A stretch of 64,000 bases of DNA, taken from NCBI GenBank assembly GCA_003116975.1, contig BGKB01000035.1, positions 1 through 64,000 of the forward strand, read 5' to 3'. This DNA comes from Aurantiochytrium sp. KH105. Its lineage: Eukaryota > Sar > Bigyra > Thraustochytrida > Thraustochytriidae. Positions 8,989 through 17,885 of this stretch are shown here, in pieces. The notes below the pieces were generated by a model, which searched no databases, was not told the origin of the DNA, and saw nothing but the letters and a program-made list of their open reading frames with translations. Positions within the stretch are counted from its first letter, which is position 1; each line of letters opens with the position of its first letter. A program made the translations under genes and the position numbers.

Positions 8989-10539
8989 ATGGAGGAAAAA
9001 AATTGTTTCACCTTTGGCCCAAACAAAGACCATTTCCAATTCCAAAACAGGCAACGCGCTCTTCTCGGCTTGCCAAAACAAGCAACGACAAATTCTTGGT
9101 CTGCCGAAATGCCGTCCTCGTCATGCGAGCCCGCTGCCTGGGAGCGCGTTTGCGAGGAGATTTGCGAGACGGAACGGCGTTATGCCGACTTTCTAAAAAT
9201 CCTCATCGAAGACTTTGTGCCCGCGGTGCGCGAAGTCGTAGCGCAGTCAGATTGCGGCAGCGAACAACACGTTGTACGAACCATTTTTGGCAATGTTTCG
9301 CAACTGTACACTTTGTCTCTGGAATTTCAGGTCGCTCTCAAGGCAGCACGATCGAAACACACAGTTGGTGACTTGTATCGGCACATTGCGCCGTACTTTC
9401 GCCTCTACAGAGACTATTGCTCAAATCACAATGATGCTTTGGCGCTCCTGTCGCGTCTCTGCGCCACGAGCAAGCGATTTGCAAAGGTCGTGAAGGATTG
9501 CGAAGAGACCGCCGGGCGCGGTCAAACCTTCTTGTCGCTTCTCGTCATGCCGATTCAACGAGTGCCAAGACACATTCTTCTTTTGCAAGAGCTCATCAAG
9601 CGACTTCCCAAAGACCACAAAGACCTTGCTGCGTGTAAGGAAGCCCTTGCGCACATGGAGCAAGTGGCTTCCGAAATAAACGAAACCGTTCGTCAGCGGG
9701 AAAATGCGGTCAAGGTCTGGGAAGTCCAGAGTGCCATCACTACAGCAAGCGAAGGTGCAAGCGTGGCGGCGGGGGAGAGCACCGCGAGTCCCGACTGTGT
9801 TTCCCCGATCGCCGACGACGAGTCCGTTGCAAGCGCCGGCACCAATGTCACGGCCGCCGGAGATCGCTCGCAACAGGATGGCGGCGCTGTACTTTTTCAA
9901 ACGCACCGCATCTTTGTCAAAGAAGGCGAGCTTGTCAAGCTATGCACGCATCGCAAGACGAAGAAGCGCCGCAAGTTCTTTCTCTTCAATGACTGTCTCG
10001 TGTACGCGCGGCCGGGCAGCAAGGCGTTGATGGGTCGTCATCGCCGCAAATGGTACTTTCGAGCAAAATGTGAGGTCATTGGCGCACAGGATCTGCCCGA
10101 TGGATCGCCGCTAGCGGACGGGGCGTCACATGCACTTCTCATTGTCACGCCCGACCGGAATCTTGTCTGCTTGGCCCAAGATAATGCGGAAAAGGACGCT
10201 TGGCTACATGTACTCCGCGCCAATGCAAAACCTTCAGGTCTCGTGCTTCCCGATGCAAAAGGCACTTCGTCCCTGCAGAGCGATGCCAGTAGAGACTCCA
10301 CTGCCGCCACGGTCAAGGCGGACGGGGATGCATGGTGGTGGATTTTTCTGATGCTCGGGCTCGTTCTCGCATTCTATTACTCATCCTCAAGATCCAAGGT
10401 GCTCGTTTTCCTCACTGGCGTCCTCCTCTTCGCCATCGTCTCGCTCTTTACCCCCCCCACATCTACCGCCACCGTAGTGCCTGCGTCCACCAGCGGCGGC
10501 CAGGGCAACAGGAGCGTCCTAACCTCGCGCGCCGCGTAA
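8989..10539 (+). CDS. DH-PH Rho guanine-nucleotide exchange factor with C-terminal membrane hairpin
   Basis: A 516-residue Dbl-family RhoGEF, which should load Rho/Rac/Cdc42-type GTPases with GTP. The chosen ATG has A at -3 and precedes the DH domain by about 50 residues; an in-frame ATG at 8842 is a possible alternative. The DH domain spans about 51-235, opening with WERVCEEICETERRYADFL (conserved region 1) and containing a PIQRVPRHILLLQEL helix typical of conserved region 3. A Ser/Thr-rich linker leads to a PH domain (about 305-420) with KKRRKFFLFNDCLVYARP. The last 70 residues carry two hydrophobic segments (about 449-466 and 473-490) starting with WWWIFLML, separated by a short basic turn, which looks like a membrane hairpin or tail anchor. 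Which GTPase it serves cannot be read from the sequence. Confidence 0.88.
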   Translation: MEEKNCFTFGPNKDHFQFQNRQRALLGLPKQATTNSWSAEMPSSSCEPAAWERVCEEICETERRYADFLKILIEDFVPAVREVVAQSDCGSEQHVVRTIFGNVSQLYTLSLEFQVALKAARSKHTVGDLYRHIAPYFRLYRDYCSNHNDALALLSRLCATSKRFAKVVKDCEETAGRGQTFLSLLVMPIQRVPRHILLLQELIKRLPKDHKDLAACKEALAHMEQVASEINETVRQRENAVKVWEVQSAITTASEGASVAAGESTASPDCVSPIADDESVASAGTNVTAAGDRSQQDGGAVLFQTHRIFVKEGELVKLCTHRKTKKRRKFFLFNDCLVYARPGSKALMGRHRRKWYFRAKCEVIGAQDLPDGSPLADGASHALLIVTPDRNLVCLAQDNAEKDAWLHVLRANAKPSGLVLPDAKGTSSLQSDASRDSTAATVKADGDAWWWIFLMLGLVLAFYYSSSRSKVLVFLTGVLLFAIVSLFTPPTSTATVVPASTSGGQGNRSVLTSRAA

Positions 10540-11254
10540 ATAGGCCTTTGTTAGACAAATTATGAAAACACGAACTAGGCAACCAGTGGCAGCCAATTCA
10601 TTTGCTTTCCGTCCGGCCGCGCTCCGGCCCGCGCACGCGGACGTCCCTTCTCCAGGGTGCCGTTATACGTCCCCGCGCCGACGGTGGCGGCTTCCAAGCC
10701 TCCGCCGCCGCCACAGTCCGTCTAAAACGGTACGCGCACGGTACACACCGGGGTGCGCGCAGCGCAAGCAAGCGGCCGGGACGCTTCGGCGAGGCCCCGG
10801 TCACTTGCGGCCGGCCGGCCACGGCCTCTTGCACGGCCGGGGGGACAGACCAGACCAGACCGCACCACACCAGACCGCCTTGCCGCGCCGTCCTCGTCCT
10901 CGTCCTCGTCCGCGCCCGCCGGCCGGCCGCAGTGGCGCAGAAAAGGAAAGGAAAGGAAAGGATAAGGATAAGGCGAGAAGGACAGGAAAGAGCCTCGCAC
11001 CGCACATAATAACAATCATAACTAATAACAACAGCAGCAAGAGAAGGCGAGATCAGGGTTGGGCAGAGAAGACGAACACCGAGGGCAAACCCCGAACGCG
11101 AGCGCAGGGAGAGCTGCTCTGGCTGCGGCTGGCGGCCGCTGACGAGGGAGACGCGCACGCGCACGCGCACGCGCACGAGCGCTGCTGGTACCGACCGACC
11201 GACCGCCTTGCACGCGCGAGAGGAGTCCGGAGGAGGTGGGAAGGGCGAGCCAGC
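10540..11254. other. repeat-rich leader upstream of the first P4H/VHL-like gene
   Basis: About 700 bp, very GC-rich, with CGTCCT (about 10890-10912), GGAAA/GGATAA (10935-10976) and CACGCG (about 11152-11176) repeats. The coding frame of the next gene stays open through it, but the translated composition is Arg/Pro-rich low complexity, so it is read as 5' leader and promoter. Confidence 0.5.
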
Positions 11255-13141
11255 ATGACCGCGACGCGACCGGCTTCGGCGCGCAGCGGCCGCCGCGAGA
11301 GCGGCTTCGCCAAGCTGGCCGCGCTCGCACTGGCGCTTTTGGCCATGTGTGTGAGCGTTACCCCCGGAGAAGGCCTGCTGGAGCAGGTCATGGATGCTGT
11401 GAGCGAGACCGTAGCCGGCGCGCTCGGACGCACCGCGTACGCGCCTACAGAGACGGCTCAAGTCGAGCACGCGGCGCACGTCGAGGTTTTCGATCACAGC
11501 GCACCGCAAGGAAGCCTTCCCAAAGTTCGACTTCAGTCTCGCGTCATTGACCTCGTGAACGCAATTCACTTCGATGACCTCATGCAGGACACTCCCGATG
11601 AGATGCGCCCTCCGAGCGTGGTCGTATTCTACGACAGTAACGACGATTCATGCATGGCAAAGTACAGCGAGCTGAATTGGGATCAGCTTGCTGAGCGCGA
11701 GCTACCCGCCCGCGAGCGTCTCATGACCGCTCGTTACGACATGTATGCGGCCCCGCGCCGTGCATGGTACAAGTTTACGCCCGAAATGGACCTTGCCAAG
11801 CGCTTCGGCGTCACGCAATGCCCAGAAGTTGTCTTTGCCCCGCGCACCTGCAACGGCCTCACAGAATGGTGCGTTCGTGACACTGATGCAGAAGGCATTC
11901 AATACATGGGCTGCGAGGGTTTTGTTGAGTCCTGCAATGGAACCCAGAAGTGGGATGCCCAGGCAGAGGAAAACCTCCAAGCCTGGATTTCCCAACTTGT
12001 AGATGCCCAAGGTGAGCCGGCCATTAGCGGCTTCCTCGAGACCCTCGAGGATCAAGGAAAGTGGATCAAGGGTCGCGACAGCACGACCACCGACAACCAC
12101 ATGCGCAACATTTACCTTTCACAGGCTTTCCCTGCTTTCACGCCGCGCGGATTCAAGGCAATGCCGATTCCAGACGGTTTCCGTAAATGGCTCGATTCTT
12201 TCTTTACACGCAACGAGAAACATCGTCGCACTGAGTACTGGGACGCTGAATCCACGCAAATGGGCTTTCACGAGACGCCTACGAGCTTCTTGGACATGGA
12301 CCGCGAAAGTCACGAAAAGAACCGCATGGCAAACAAGTACCTCAAGCCTCTGGTCGAAGAATGGGCCAATCTCCCGCCCGGCTCGCTCGAACTCACGTCG
12401 TTTTATGGCATGCGCGAGTACCCACATGGCTCGATCTTGAAGAATCACGTTGACCGCATCGATACGCACGTGCTTTCAGTGACGATTTCCGTGAAAAAGT
12501 TGGACGAGGAAAAGTCCAAGGCGCACCCTTGGCCTCTGGAGGTCGTGGACTGGAACGGAGATCACGTGCGCTACGAGCACCCAGGCGGGACCATGGTTCT
12601 CTACGAGTCGTCCAAGCTGCTTCATGGCCGGCCCTTCAAGAATGAAGGCGGCACGCACGTGGGCTGCTTTGCGCATTTCAAGCCCAAGTCTATGCACACT
12701 GAAGAGGCTGGCAAATGGGATGATATCGTGGCCACCGCACGTGCGCACCAGCGACGTAATTCGCAATATGCCGGATATCGTAGCACGCCCTCCGAGGAGC
12801 CCCAGGCACCTCACTTTTCCAGCGTAGAATATGGCAAGGGCACGCGATGGAGACATAAGAAGGATGCTGAGTCCAATCTGCGCAACGATCAGATCCCCGT
12901 CACTTTCAAAAACAAGCATTCAAAGACCCTCGCTGTATACTGGCAGGGCCACGACGATACTCCTGTACATCAAGGCACCGTTGCACCGGGTGCGTCCTTC
13001 GATATTGGCTCGTACCGTGGCCACAAGTTCTTTTGGTCGTCTACGCTTCCAGGCAAGGGCAAAGAGACGCCAAGGCCTCTTCCTGGAGGCACCATGACTG
13101 TCGAAAAGGGTCGCAAGACATACGTGTACTCGACCAACTGA
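11255..13141 (+). CDS. secretory prolyl-hydroxylase-like protein with thioredoxin-like and VHL-beta-like domains (copy 1)
   Basis: A 628-residue protein. ATG 11255 begins a signal peptide (basic n-region, then LAALALALLAMCV), pointing to the ER or secretion. Residues about 85-235 resemble a thioredoxin fold (VVVFYDSNDDSC, then FGVTQCPEVVF with the expected cis-Pro). Residues about 285-480 form a 2-oxoglutarate/Fe(II) oxygenase core: His398-x-Asp400 in NHVDRID and distal His457 in LLHGRPF. The basic residue that usually anchors 2OG nine residues after the distal His is Gly here, with His at +11, so activity is uncertain. The C-terminal 80 residues (549-628) resemble the VHL beta domain: Trp563 and SYRGH (586-590) match human VHL Trp88 and Ser111-His115 with the same 27-residue Trp-to-His spacing. 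It converges with a paralogue immediately downstream. Confidence 0.88.
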   Translation: MTATRPASARSGRRESGFAKLAALALALLAMCVSVTPGEGLLEQVMDAVSETVAGALGRTAYAPTETAQVEHAAHVEVFDHSAPQGSLPKVRLQSRVIDLVNAIHFDDLMQDTPDEMRPPSVVVFYDSNDDSCMAKYSELNWDQLAERELPARERLMTARYDMYAAPRRAWYKFTPEMDLAKRFGVTQCPEVVFAPRTCNGLTEWCVRDTDAEGIQYMGCEGFVESCNGTQKWDAQAEENLQAWISQLVDAQGEPAISGFLETLEDQGKWIKGRDSTTTDNHMRNIYLSQAFPAFTPRGFKAMPIPDGFRKWLDSFFTRNEKHRRTEYWDAESTQMGFHETPTSFLDMDRESHEKNRMANKYLKPLVEEWANLPPGSLELTSFYGMREYPHGSILKNHVDRIDTHVLSVTISVKKLDEEKSKAHPWPLEVVDWNGDHVRYEHPGGTMVLYESSKLLHGRPFKNEGGTHVGCFAHFKPKSMHTEEAGKWDDIVATARAHQRRNSQYAGYRSTPSEEPQAPHFSSVEYGKGTRWRHKKDAESNLRNDQIPVTFKNKHSKTLAVYWQGHDDTPVHQGTVAPGASFDIGSYRGHKFFWSSTLPGKGKETPRPLPGGTMTVEKGRKTYVYSTN

Positions 13142-13396
13142 CCGCAAGGCTCTGATTACGCACTCACGCGCAATACACGTTGCGATGTTTGTTTCACTTT
13201 CTTTGAATGATCAATTTGTGACTGTATACATAATCTTCCTTGTTGGGATTTCTCAGAATGGGCCCAAAAAGTCTGCACAAAGAAAGTGAAATTTATACTT
13301 GACAATGACTTCAGCCAAGATCGCCATGTTGTCCCGCCTCCCATTTCAGGATTTGAACACACACAAATCATATCGCGTGATTTATTTTATGATGCA
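13142..13396. other. convergent 3' spacer between the two paralogues
   Basis: 255 bp between the two stop codons, more AT-rich than the coding sequence. It presumably holds both polyadenylation regions. No gene is seen. Confidence 0.6.
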
Positions 13397-15379
13397 TTAC
13401 TCCAGCTTGATACGTTCTCGGACCTTGTCCGCAAACTTCGTCTCGGGGTTCCGCGGGGTGCCGGCCTGCGTGAGAGAGTACTTGACGATGGAGCGTCCGG
13501 CCTCCATCGTAAAGACGCCATCCGGAAGAGCCTTGTCGCCACCCTTTTCGGTAAAGGCAAAGCGATGACCGCGAAAGGTCGTCACTGTCATTTGCGTGCC
13601 ACGTCCAAGAGTACCCTGAAGCACCTTGCCGCCATCAGGACGCACCCAGTGCAAATCGAGCGGGCGATCCGCGCCATTTTTAAAATCGACAGCAAACGAG
13701 CCATTCGAGACCTTTTCATCGTCATCATCGTCATCGTTGCTGGCACTGCGCTTGCCCACAGGCTTCCAATTTGTGCCCTCGCCGAAGCGCTTGCTCGCAT
13801 ACTCAATGGTTGCCGGATCCGGATCAATGATTGAGGTCTGCTTGTAGTTCTTGTACGAGGTGAATCCGGCTTGGTGTGCGCGCGCCACTCTCGCGATATC
13901 GTCCCAGCGACGGTTCATGTCGGCGCCAGCGGACCGAGGCTTGAAATGAATAAAGGCCCCGAGATGCTCCCCGCCTTGGTTCGGATACGGGCGACCGTGC
14001 GGCAGCTTGGATGACTCGTAGAGCACCATGCTACCAGCGGGGTGCTCATAGCGCACGTGGTCGCCATTCCAGTCAACCACCTCAAGAGGCCAGGCGGCGT
14101 TTCCCTCGAAAGGACCCTTGGCCACTGTGATCGTCACTGACAGCACGTGCGAGTCGATACGGTCAATGTGCGAGCGAAGCCAGTTGCCATGCTTGTAGTG
14201 GCGCACGCCGTAGAAAGCAGTCAGCTCCAGATCACCCATTTGGGACCACTCCTCAACCAGAGGCTTGATGTACTGATTGGCCATGCGGTTCGCGTAAGCC
14301 CGCTCGCGGTCAAGATCAGTGAAATCAGTCGGCGTTTCGTGAAAGGACATTTGCGTCGACGCTGCTTCCCAGTGCTCTGTGCGCTTGGCGTTCTTGTGAC
14401 GGTCGACAAAATCAGTGAGAAACTTCATGAACTCTTGGGGAACCGGCATGGCCTTGAAGCCACGAGGGGTGAACGCGGGAAAGGCCTGCGCCAGATAAAG
14501 GTTGCGCAACATCGTAGAGGTGGTCGTTTCCTCGCGCCTACGGAGCCACAAGTTCTGATCCTTGTAGGTGCCAAGATACTTGGAAAGCTTCGGGCGGCCC
14601 TCAGACTGAATGTGATCCTTGATCCAGGACGTCAGGTCACCCTTACCGTTCCACTTGATGGTGTTTGTGCACTGTTCCTTGAAATCAGCGCAACCAATGA
14701 GTTCCACGTCAGTGTCTTCCGGGTCGGCGCCGCGGCTGCACCACTCGGTCCAGCCGTTGCATGAGCGAGGCACAAAGACAATTTCAGGGCACTGCGTAAC
14801 ACCAAAGCGCTTGGCAAGGTCCATCTCAGGTGTGAACTTGTACCAGGCACGCCGAGGGGCCGCGTGCATGTCGTAGCGGCTGGCAAAGAGAAGTTCCCGA
14901 GCAGGAAGTTTGGTCTCTACAAGGTTCATCCAATTAAGAGCCTTGTACTCTTTCAAGCACTTTTCATCATTGGAATCGAAGAATGCCACCACCGAAGCGG
15001 GTCGAATCTCGTCGGGGGAGTCTTGCAGGATGGAGTCAAAGTGAAGGCCCGAGACAAGATCCACGACGCGCCCACCTTGCATCACCTTGTTGAGGCTCAT
15101 GTCGCTGTAGTCCGCGATCACGAGCCCTTCGGCATGCGGGGGTTGCGGCTTGGGTCGTTCGCTCTTCTTCTTGTTGTTGGATAGGGTTCCGGCGATCTCG
15201 CTTTCACTTTCGGAGCCAAAGAAGAATTCCTTCACATCGGAGAGCCAAGAGCCCTCTGCGGTCGAGGACAGCGTTAGCGCTAGCACCAGCGCCAGCGCCA
15301 GCGCCAGCGCTCGCGGTCGCCTGCTCTGCGGCGCCGCACCTCGTGCGGGGGTCAACTGTTTCTGCGGCGTCTCCGTCAT
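13397..15379 (-). CDS. secretory prolyl-hydroxylase-like protein with thioredoxin-like and VHL-beta-like domains (copy 2)
   Basis: A 660-residue paralogue of the gene at 11255-13141, in opposite orientation. The start is the ATG that opens a signal peptide whose hydrophobic core is a run of Ala/Leu/Val, encoded by GCGCTG-type hexamer repeats. The same order is seen: thioredoxin-like region (FGVTQCPEIVFVPRSCNG), 2OG oxygenase core with His404-x-Asp406 in SHIDRID and distal His461 in LPHGRPY, then a VHL-beta-like domain with Trp578 and TFRGH ending at His605. The Trp-to-His spacing is again 27. As in copy 1, the position nine residues after the distal His is Gly and a His sits at +11. A short charged tail follows the VHL-like domain and is absent from copy 1. 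An acidic run (DDDDDDDE) separates the oxygenase and VHL-like parts. Confidence 0.88.
   Translation of the reverse strand: MTETPQKQLTPARGAAPQSRRPRALALALALVLALTLSSTAEGSWLSDVKEFFFGSESESEIAGTLSNNKKKSERPKPQPPHAEGLVIADYSDMSLNKVMQGGRVVDLVSGLHFDSILQDSPDEIRPASVVAFFDSNDEKCLKEYKALNWMNLVETKLPARELLFASRYDMHAAPRRAWYKFTPEMDLAKRFGVTQCPEIVFVPRSCNGWTEWCSRGADPEDTDVELIGCADFKEQCTNTIKWNGKGDLTSWIKDHIQSEGRPKLSKYLGTYKDQNLWLRRREETTTSTMLRNLYLAQAFPAFTPRGFKAMPVPQEFMKFLTDFVDRHKNAKRTEHWEAASTQMSFHETPTDFTDLDRERAYANRMANQYIKPLVEEWSQMGDLELTAFYGVRHYKHGNWLRSHIDRIDSHVLSVTITVAKGPFEGNAAWPLEVVDWNGDHVRYEHPAGSMVLYESSKLPHGRPYPNQGGEHLGAFIHFKPRSAGADMNRRWDDIARVARAHQAGFTSYKNYKQTSIIDPDPATIEYASKRFGEGTNWKPVGKRSASNDDDDDDEKVSNGSFAVDFKNGADRPLDLHWVRPDGGKVLQGTLGRGTQMTVTTFRGHRFAFTEKGGDKALPDGVFTMEAGRSIVKYSLTQAGTPRNPETKFADKVRERIKLE
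15270..15314. repeat. CCAGCG hexamer repeat inside a signal-peptide coding region
   Basis: Tandem copies of CCAGCG/CTAGCA-like hexamers. On the - strand they encode the Ala-Leu alternation that forms the hydrophobic core of the copy-2 signal peptide. Confidence 0.7.
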
Positions 15380-15941
15380 TGTGAGGGCCGGGAAGGCTTT
15401 GCCCTGTTTTCCTACCACCGCGTCTTCTCGCCGCCGCGCCCCTTCCTCGGCGCAGGTCCGTCGCCGGCGCCCGAGCGACTCCTTCTTGGCGTTGCGGGTC
15501 TGCACGCCTGCGCGCGCGCTTTCCCTCGTGTCGCTTTTGCTTTTCCCTCAGGATCTCGTCGATTTCGATTTGCTCCGAGACAGAGTGGGAGAGAGAGAGA
15601 GGGAGAGAGAGAGACGGTAAGGCGGCCGACAGATCTTGCAGAACTTGTGTATCAATTGGAGCTTGTAGAATACCGAGAACGCTGAGTGTTGGGCCTCTCG
15701 GAGTCGGCAGTTATCCGTCACACAATCATCATTCTCAGGGAGCGATAACGCAGCAGCGCCCAGGCTTGACGTCGACGAGATCAGTTCGCAAAAGAGAAGG
15801 CGAAGGTCGACCCCGCGTGGCGCGAAGAACAAAGGGTGCAAGGGCTTTCGGTCTTCTGCGTGTGCGGAAACTGCGTGCGAGTCGGGTTTGCGGTGGCGGC
15901 AAGCGAGCACGCGAGCAAGCGAGCAGGCAAGCTTGGAAAAG
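15380..15941. promoter_or_regulatory. divergent promoter region (P4H/VHL copy 2 and SH3b gene)
   Basis: 562 bp between two divergent ATGs, so it must hold both promoters and leaders. It includes a (GA)n tract at about 15588-15614. No core element could be assigned from the sequence. Confidence 0.5.
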
Positions 15942-16351
15942 ATGGAGTTCGAGGACGTGCAAAAGTTCTGGGAGGGCGCTCCGCCCGGAGCAGTGGACGC
16001 TGCGTGCAAAACGGATGCTGCGTTGCGATTCTTCGATAAGTTCTCAGTGCTGGAAGTCATCGAAGGCAAGCTGCTCAAGTTTGATGTGGACAAAATTGCG
16101 GATATGCAGGATAAGGTGGACAACTTGCCGCCCATGGAGGGCGACGAGGCTGTGCGCAAAATTTTTGCGCCGGGAGCCACGCGAAACATCAGCGTACGAT
16201 CGCACAAACTCATTGCAGTTATCAAAGATGCGCTCACGGCCATTTGCGAGAGCGGCGAGCTTCCGGCGTCGCCAGCCGGCGATGAGCCGGCTGCGGGATC
16301 TCAGGATGCGCAACAATCTCAGCCCATGCCGTCTTCGGCGCCCATGCCACC

Positions 16352-16382
<31 letters not shown>

Positions 16383-16979
16383 CAAGACTACATTCAGCTT
16401 GCGGGAGACCTTCCTGAAGGCGCGCGCATCAATGTGCGCGCGTCGCCGAGCACGGAGGGCGAGGTGGTCGGCACGATTGGCGAGCATGAAGCCATTCCGC
16501 TGATTCGCATGGAGGGCGATTGGGCATGTGTAGACTTCAAGGGCACTCAAGCATGGGCCATGACACGTATGGGCGATCGTGCTCTTCTCGTAGTTGCGGG
16601 CAATGAGAACTACACGGGTAATTTGCAATCCCAAGCCACGTCAACGGCGCTGAAGTCGCAGCCACAGGCACCGCCAGCGCCGCAAGCCCAGGCACCACAA
16701 TCGCAGTATCAGCCTCAACCTCAACAGCAAGCAGTGCCGCCGTCGCGGGCGCCTTCAACGCCTTTACGCGGACAGCCGCTCGTGAATCAGTACATGCCTC
16801 GAGACGCAGGTGCTATGACGCCTTTGGCTGCAAATGAGGACCTCTCGCGACCTGTATCACTGGAAGAGCACAATCAGCTCCGCTTTCGCGTCAAACAACT
16901 CGAGGCTGACATGCGCGCCTTGCGGCTCATGATGCGTTCGTGGAGCCTCGATGCACCTTCCGCGGCAACTGGCTATTGA
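15942..16979 (+). CDS. polyglutamine and SH3b-like domain protein of unknown function
   Basis: A 345-residue protein not recognised as a named family. The chosen ATG has A at -3; an earlier frame is open but has no ATG. The N-terminal 100 residues are helical and charged (starting MEFEDVQKFWEG) with no match I know. An 11-residue polyglutamine tract lies at 138-148. It is followed by a bacterial-type SH3 (SH3b) fold at about 155-210, with INVRASPSTEGEVVGTI and GDWACVDF. A long Gln/Pro/Ala-rich disordered stretch leads to a short C-terminal coiled coil (EEHNQLRFRVKQLEADM). Such a layout suggests a cytoplasmic adaptor or scaffold, which is inference only. Confidence 0.75.
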
Positions 16980-17885
16980 CATGCGCGAGTCCAGAAACAA
17001 AAGATACAAAGCAACAAGTTGGCAACTTCGGATGCTGCAAGGCGCGGTTGGTCGTTTTAAAAAAACCTACCCATCAGTAAAATATAAAGAAGAGTGTCAA
17101 CGCTGTGAGTCGTTTGAGGTGGGGCGAAAGCTGGAGAAGCAACCGATTGTGTCGTCTGAGTGTAGTGGGAAAGCTATTTGCAGCGGAGAAACTTTTCTTG
17201 GAAAATCCATAAGCCCTGTCTGTGCCAGAACAAGGGAGAGAAGAAAAGATTTAGAAACAAGTAGCATTTTTATTTTAGTGTCAAAAAAGTCGAGCGCTCC
17301 CGAAAGAATGCGAGAAAAAAGCTACGATGACGGCTTTTGACATTCGTAGCGGAGATCCCTTTCTTTTCCTTCTCTCGCAGAATTCAAGGGAACAAAGGCA
17401 AAACTTTGTTTCACTTCGCCCGCTCACGAGACAAAACAAAGGAAAAAGCCAGACAACATTGCACGAAGAAGACACTTCTTCGCTCTTTACTTTACGTTAG
17501 ACACCTTGCTATTGAATGATCGGCCGACGCAAGTTTGGCACGTCGGCACGCAAAACGTGTCGGGTCGATTGCGAAAAAGTGAACCCTCGGCTGCTGCAGA
17601 GACTCGAGAGAAAGCGAAGAAAGAAACACCTGCCACCGCTTTCTGTTCCCCTGATGCTGAGAAGCATCGCATGCGCGGGGAGGGAGACGACCGAGACTCG
17701 TTGAATGGGGGAAAGACGGATCGCACGCTCGAGTCCCTTTCGAAGCGCGGCGGCGTGGACCCAGAGTTTAGAGTGGAGGAAGGAGAAGACGAGGTTTAGG
17801 ATAAGGAGAGGGAAGGACGGGGGAAGAAGGTTTTTAAAGGAGCGAGTATTTGGGGGTGATTTGGTTGGGGAGGAGGATTGCTTCT
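16980..17885. other. convergent intergenic region
   Basis: About 900 bp between the SH3b gene stop and the PDH E1-alpha stop, A-rich and of lower GC than the coding sequence. Short frames here have no domain and biased composition. No RNA gene was recognised. Confidence 0.5.

Noticed and set aside
10562-11254. 231-codon N-terminal extension of P4H/VHL-like copy 1
   Set aside because: Would bury the signal peptide behind a low-complexity Arg/Pro region, while copy 2 has its signal peptide at the start.
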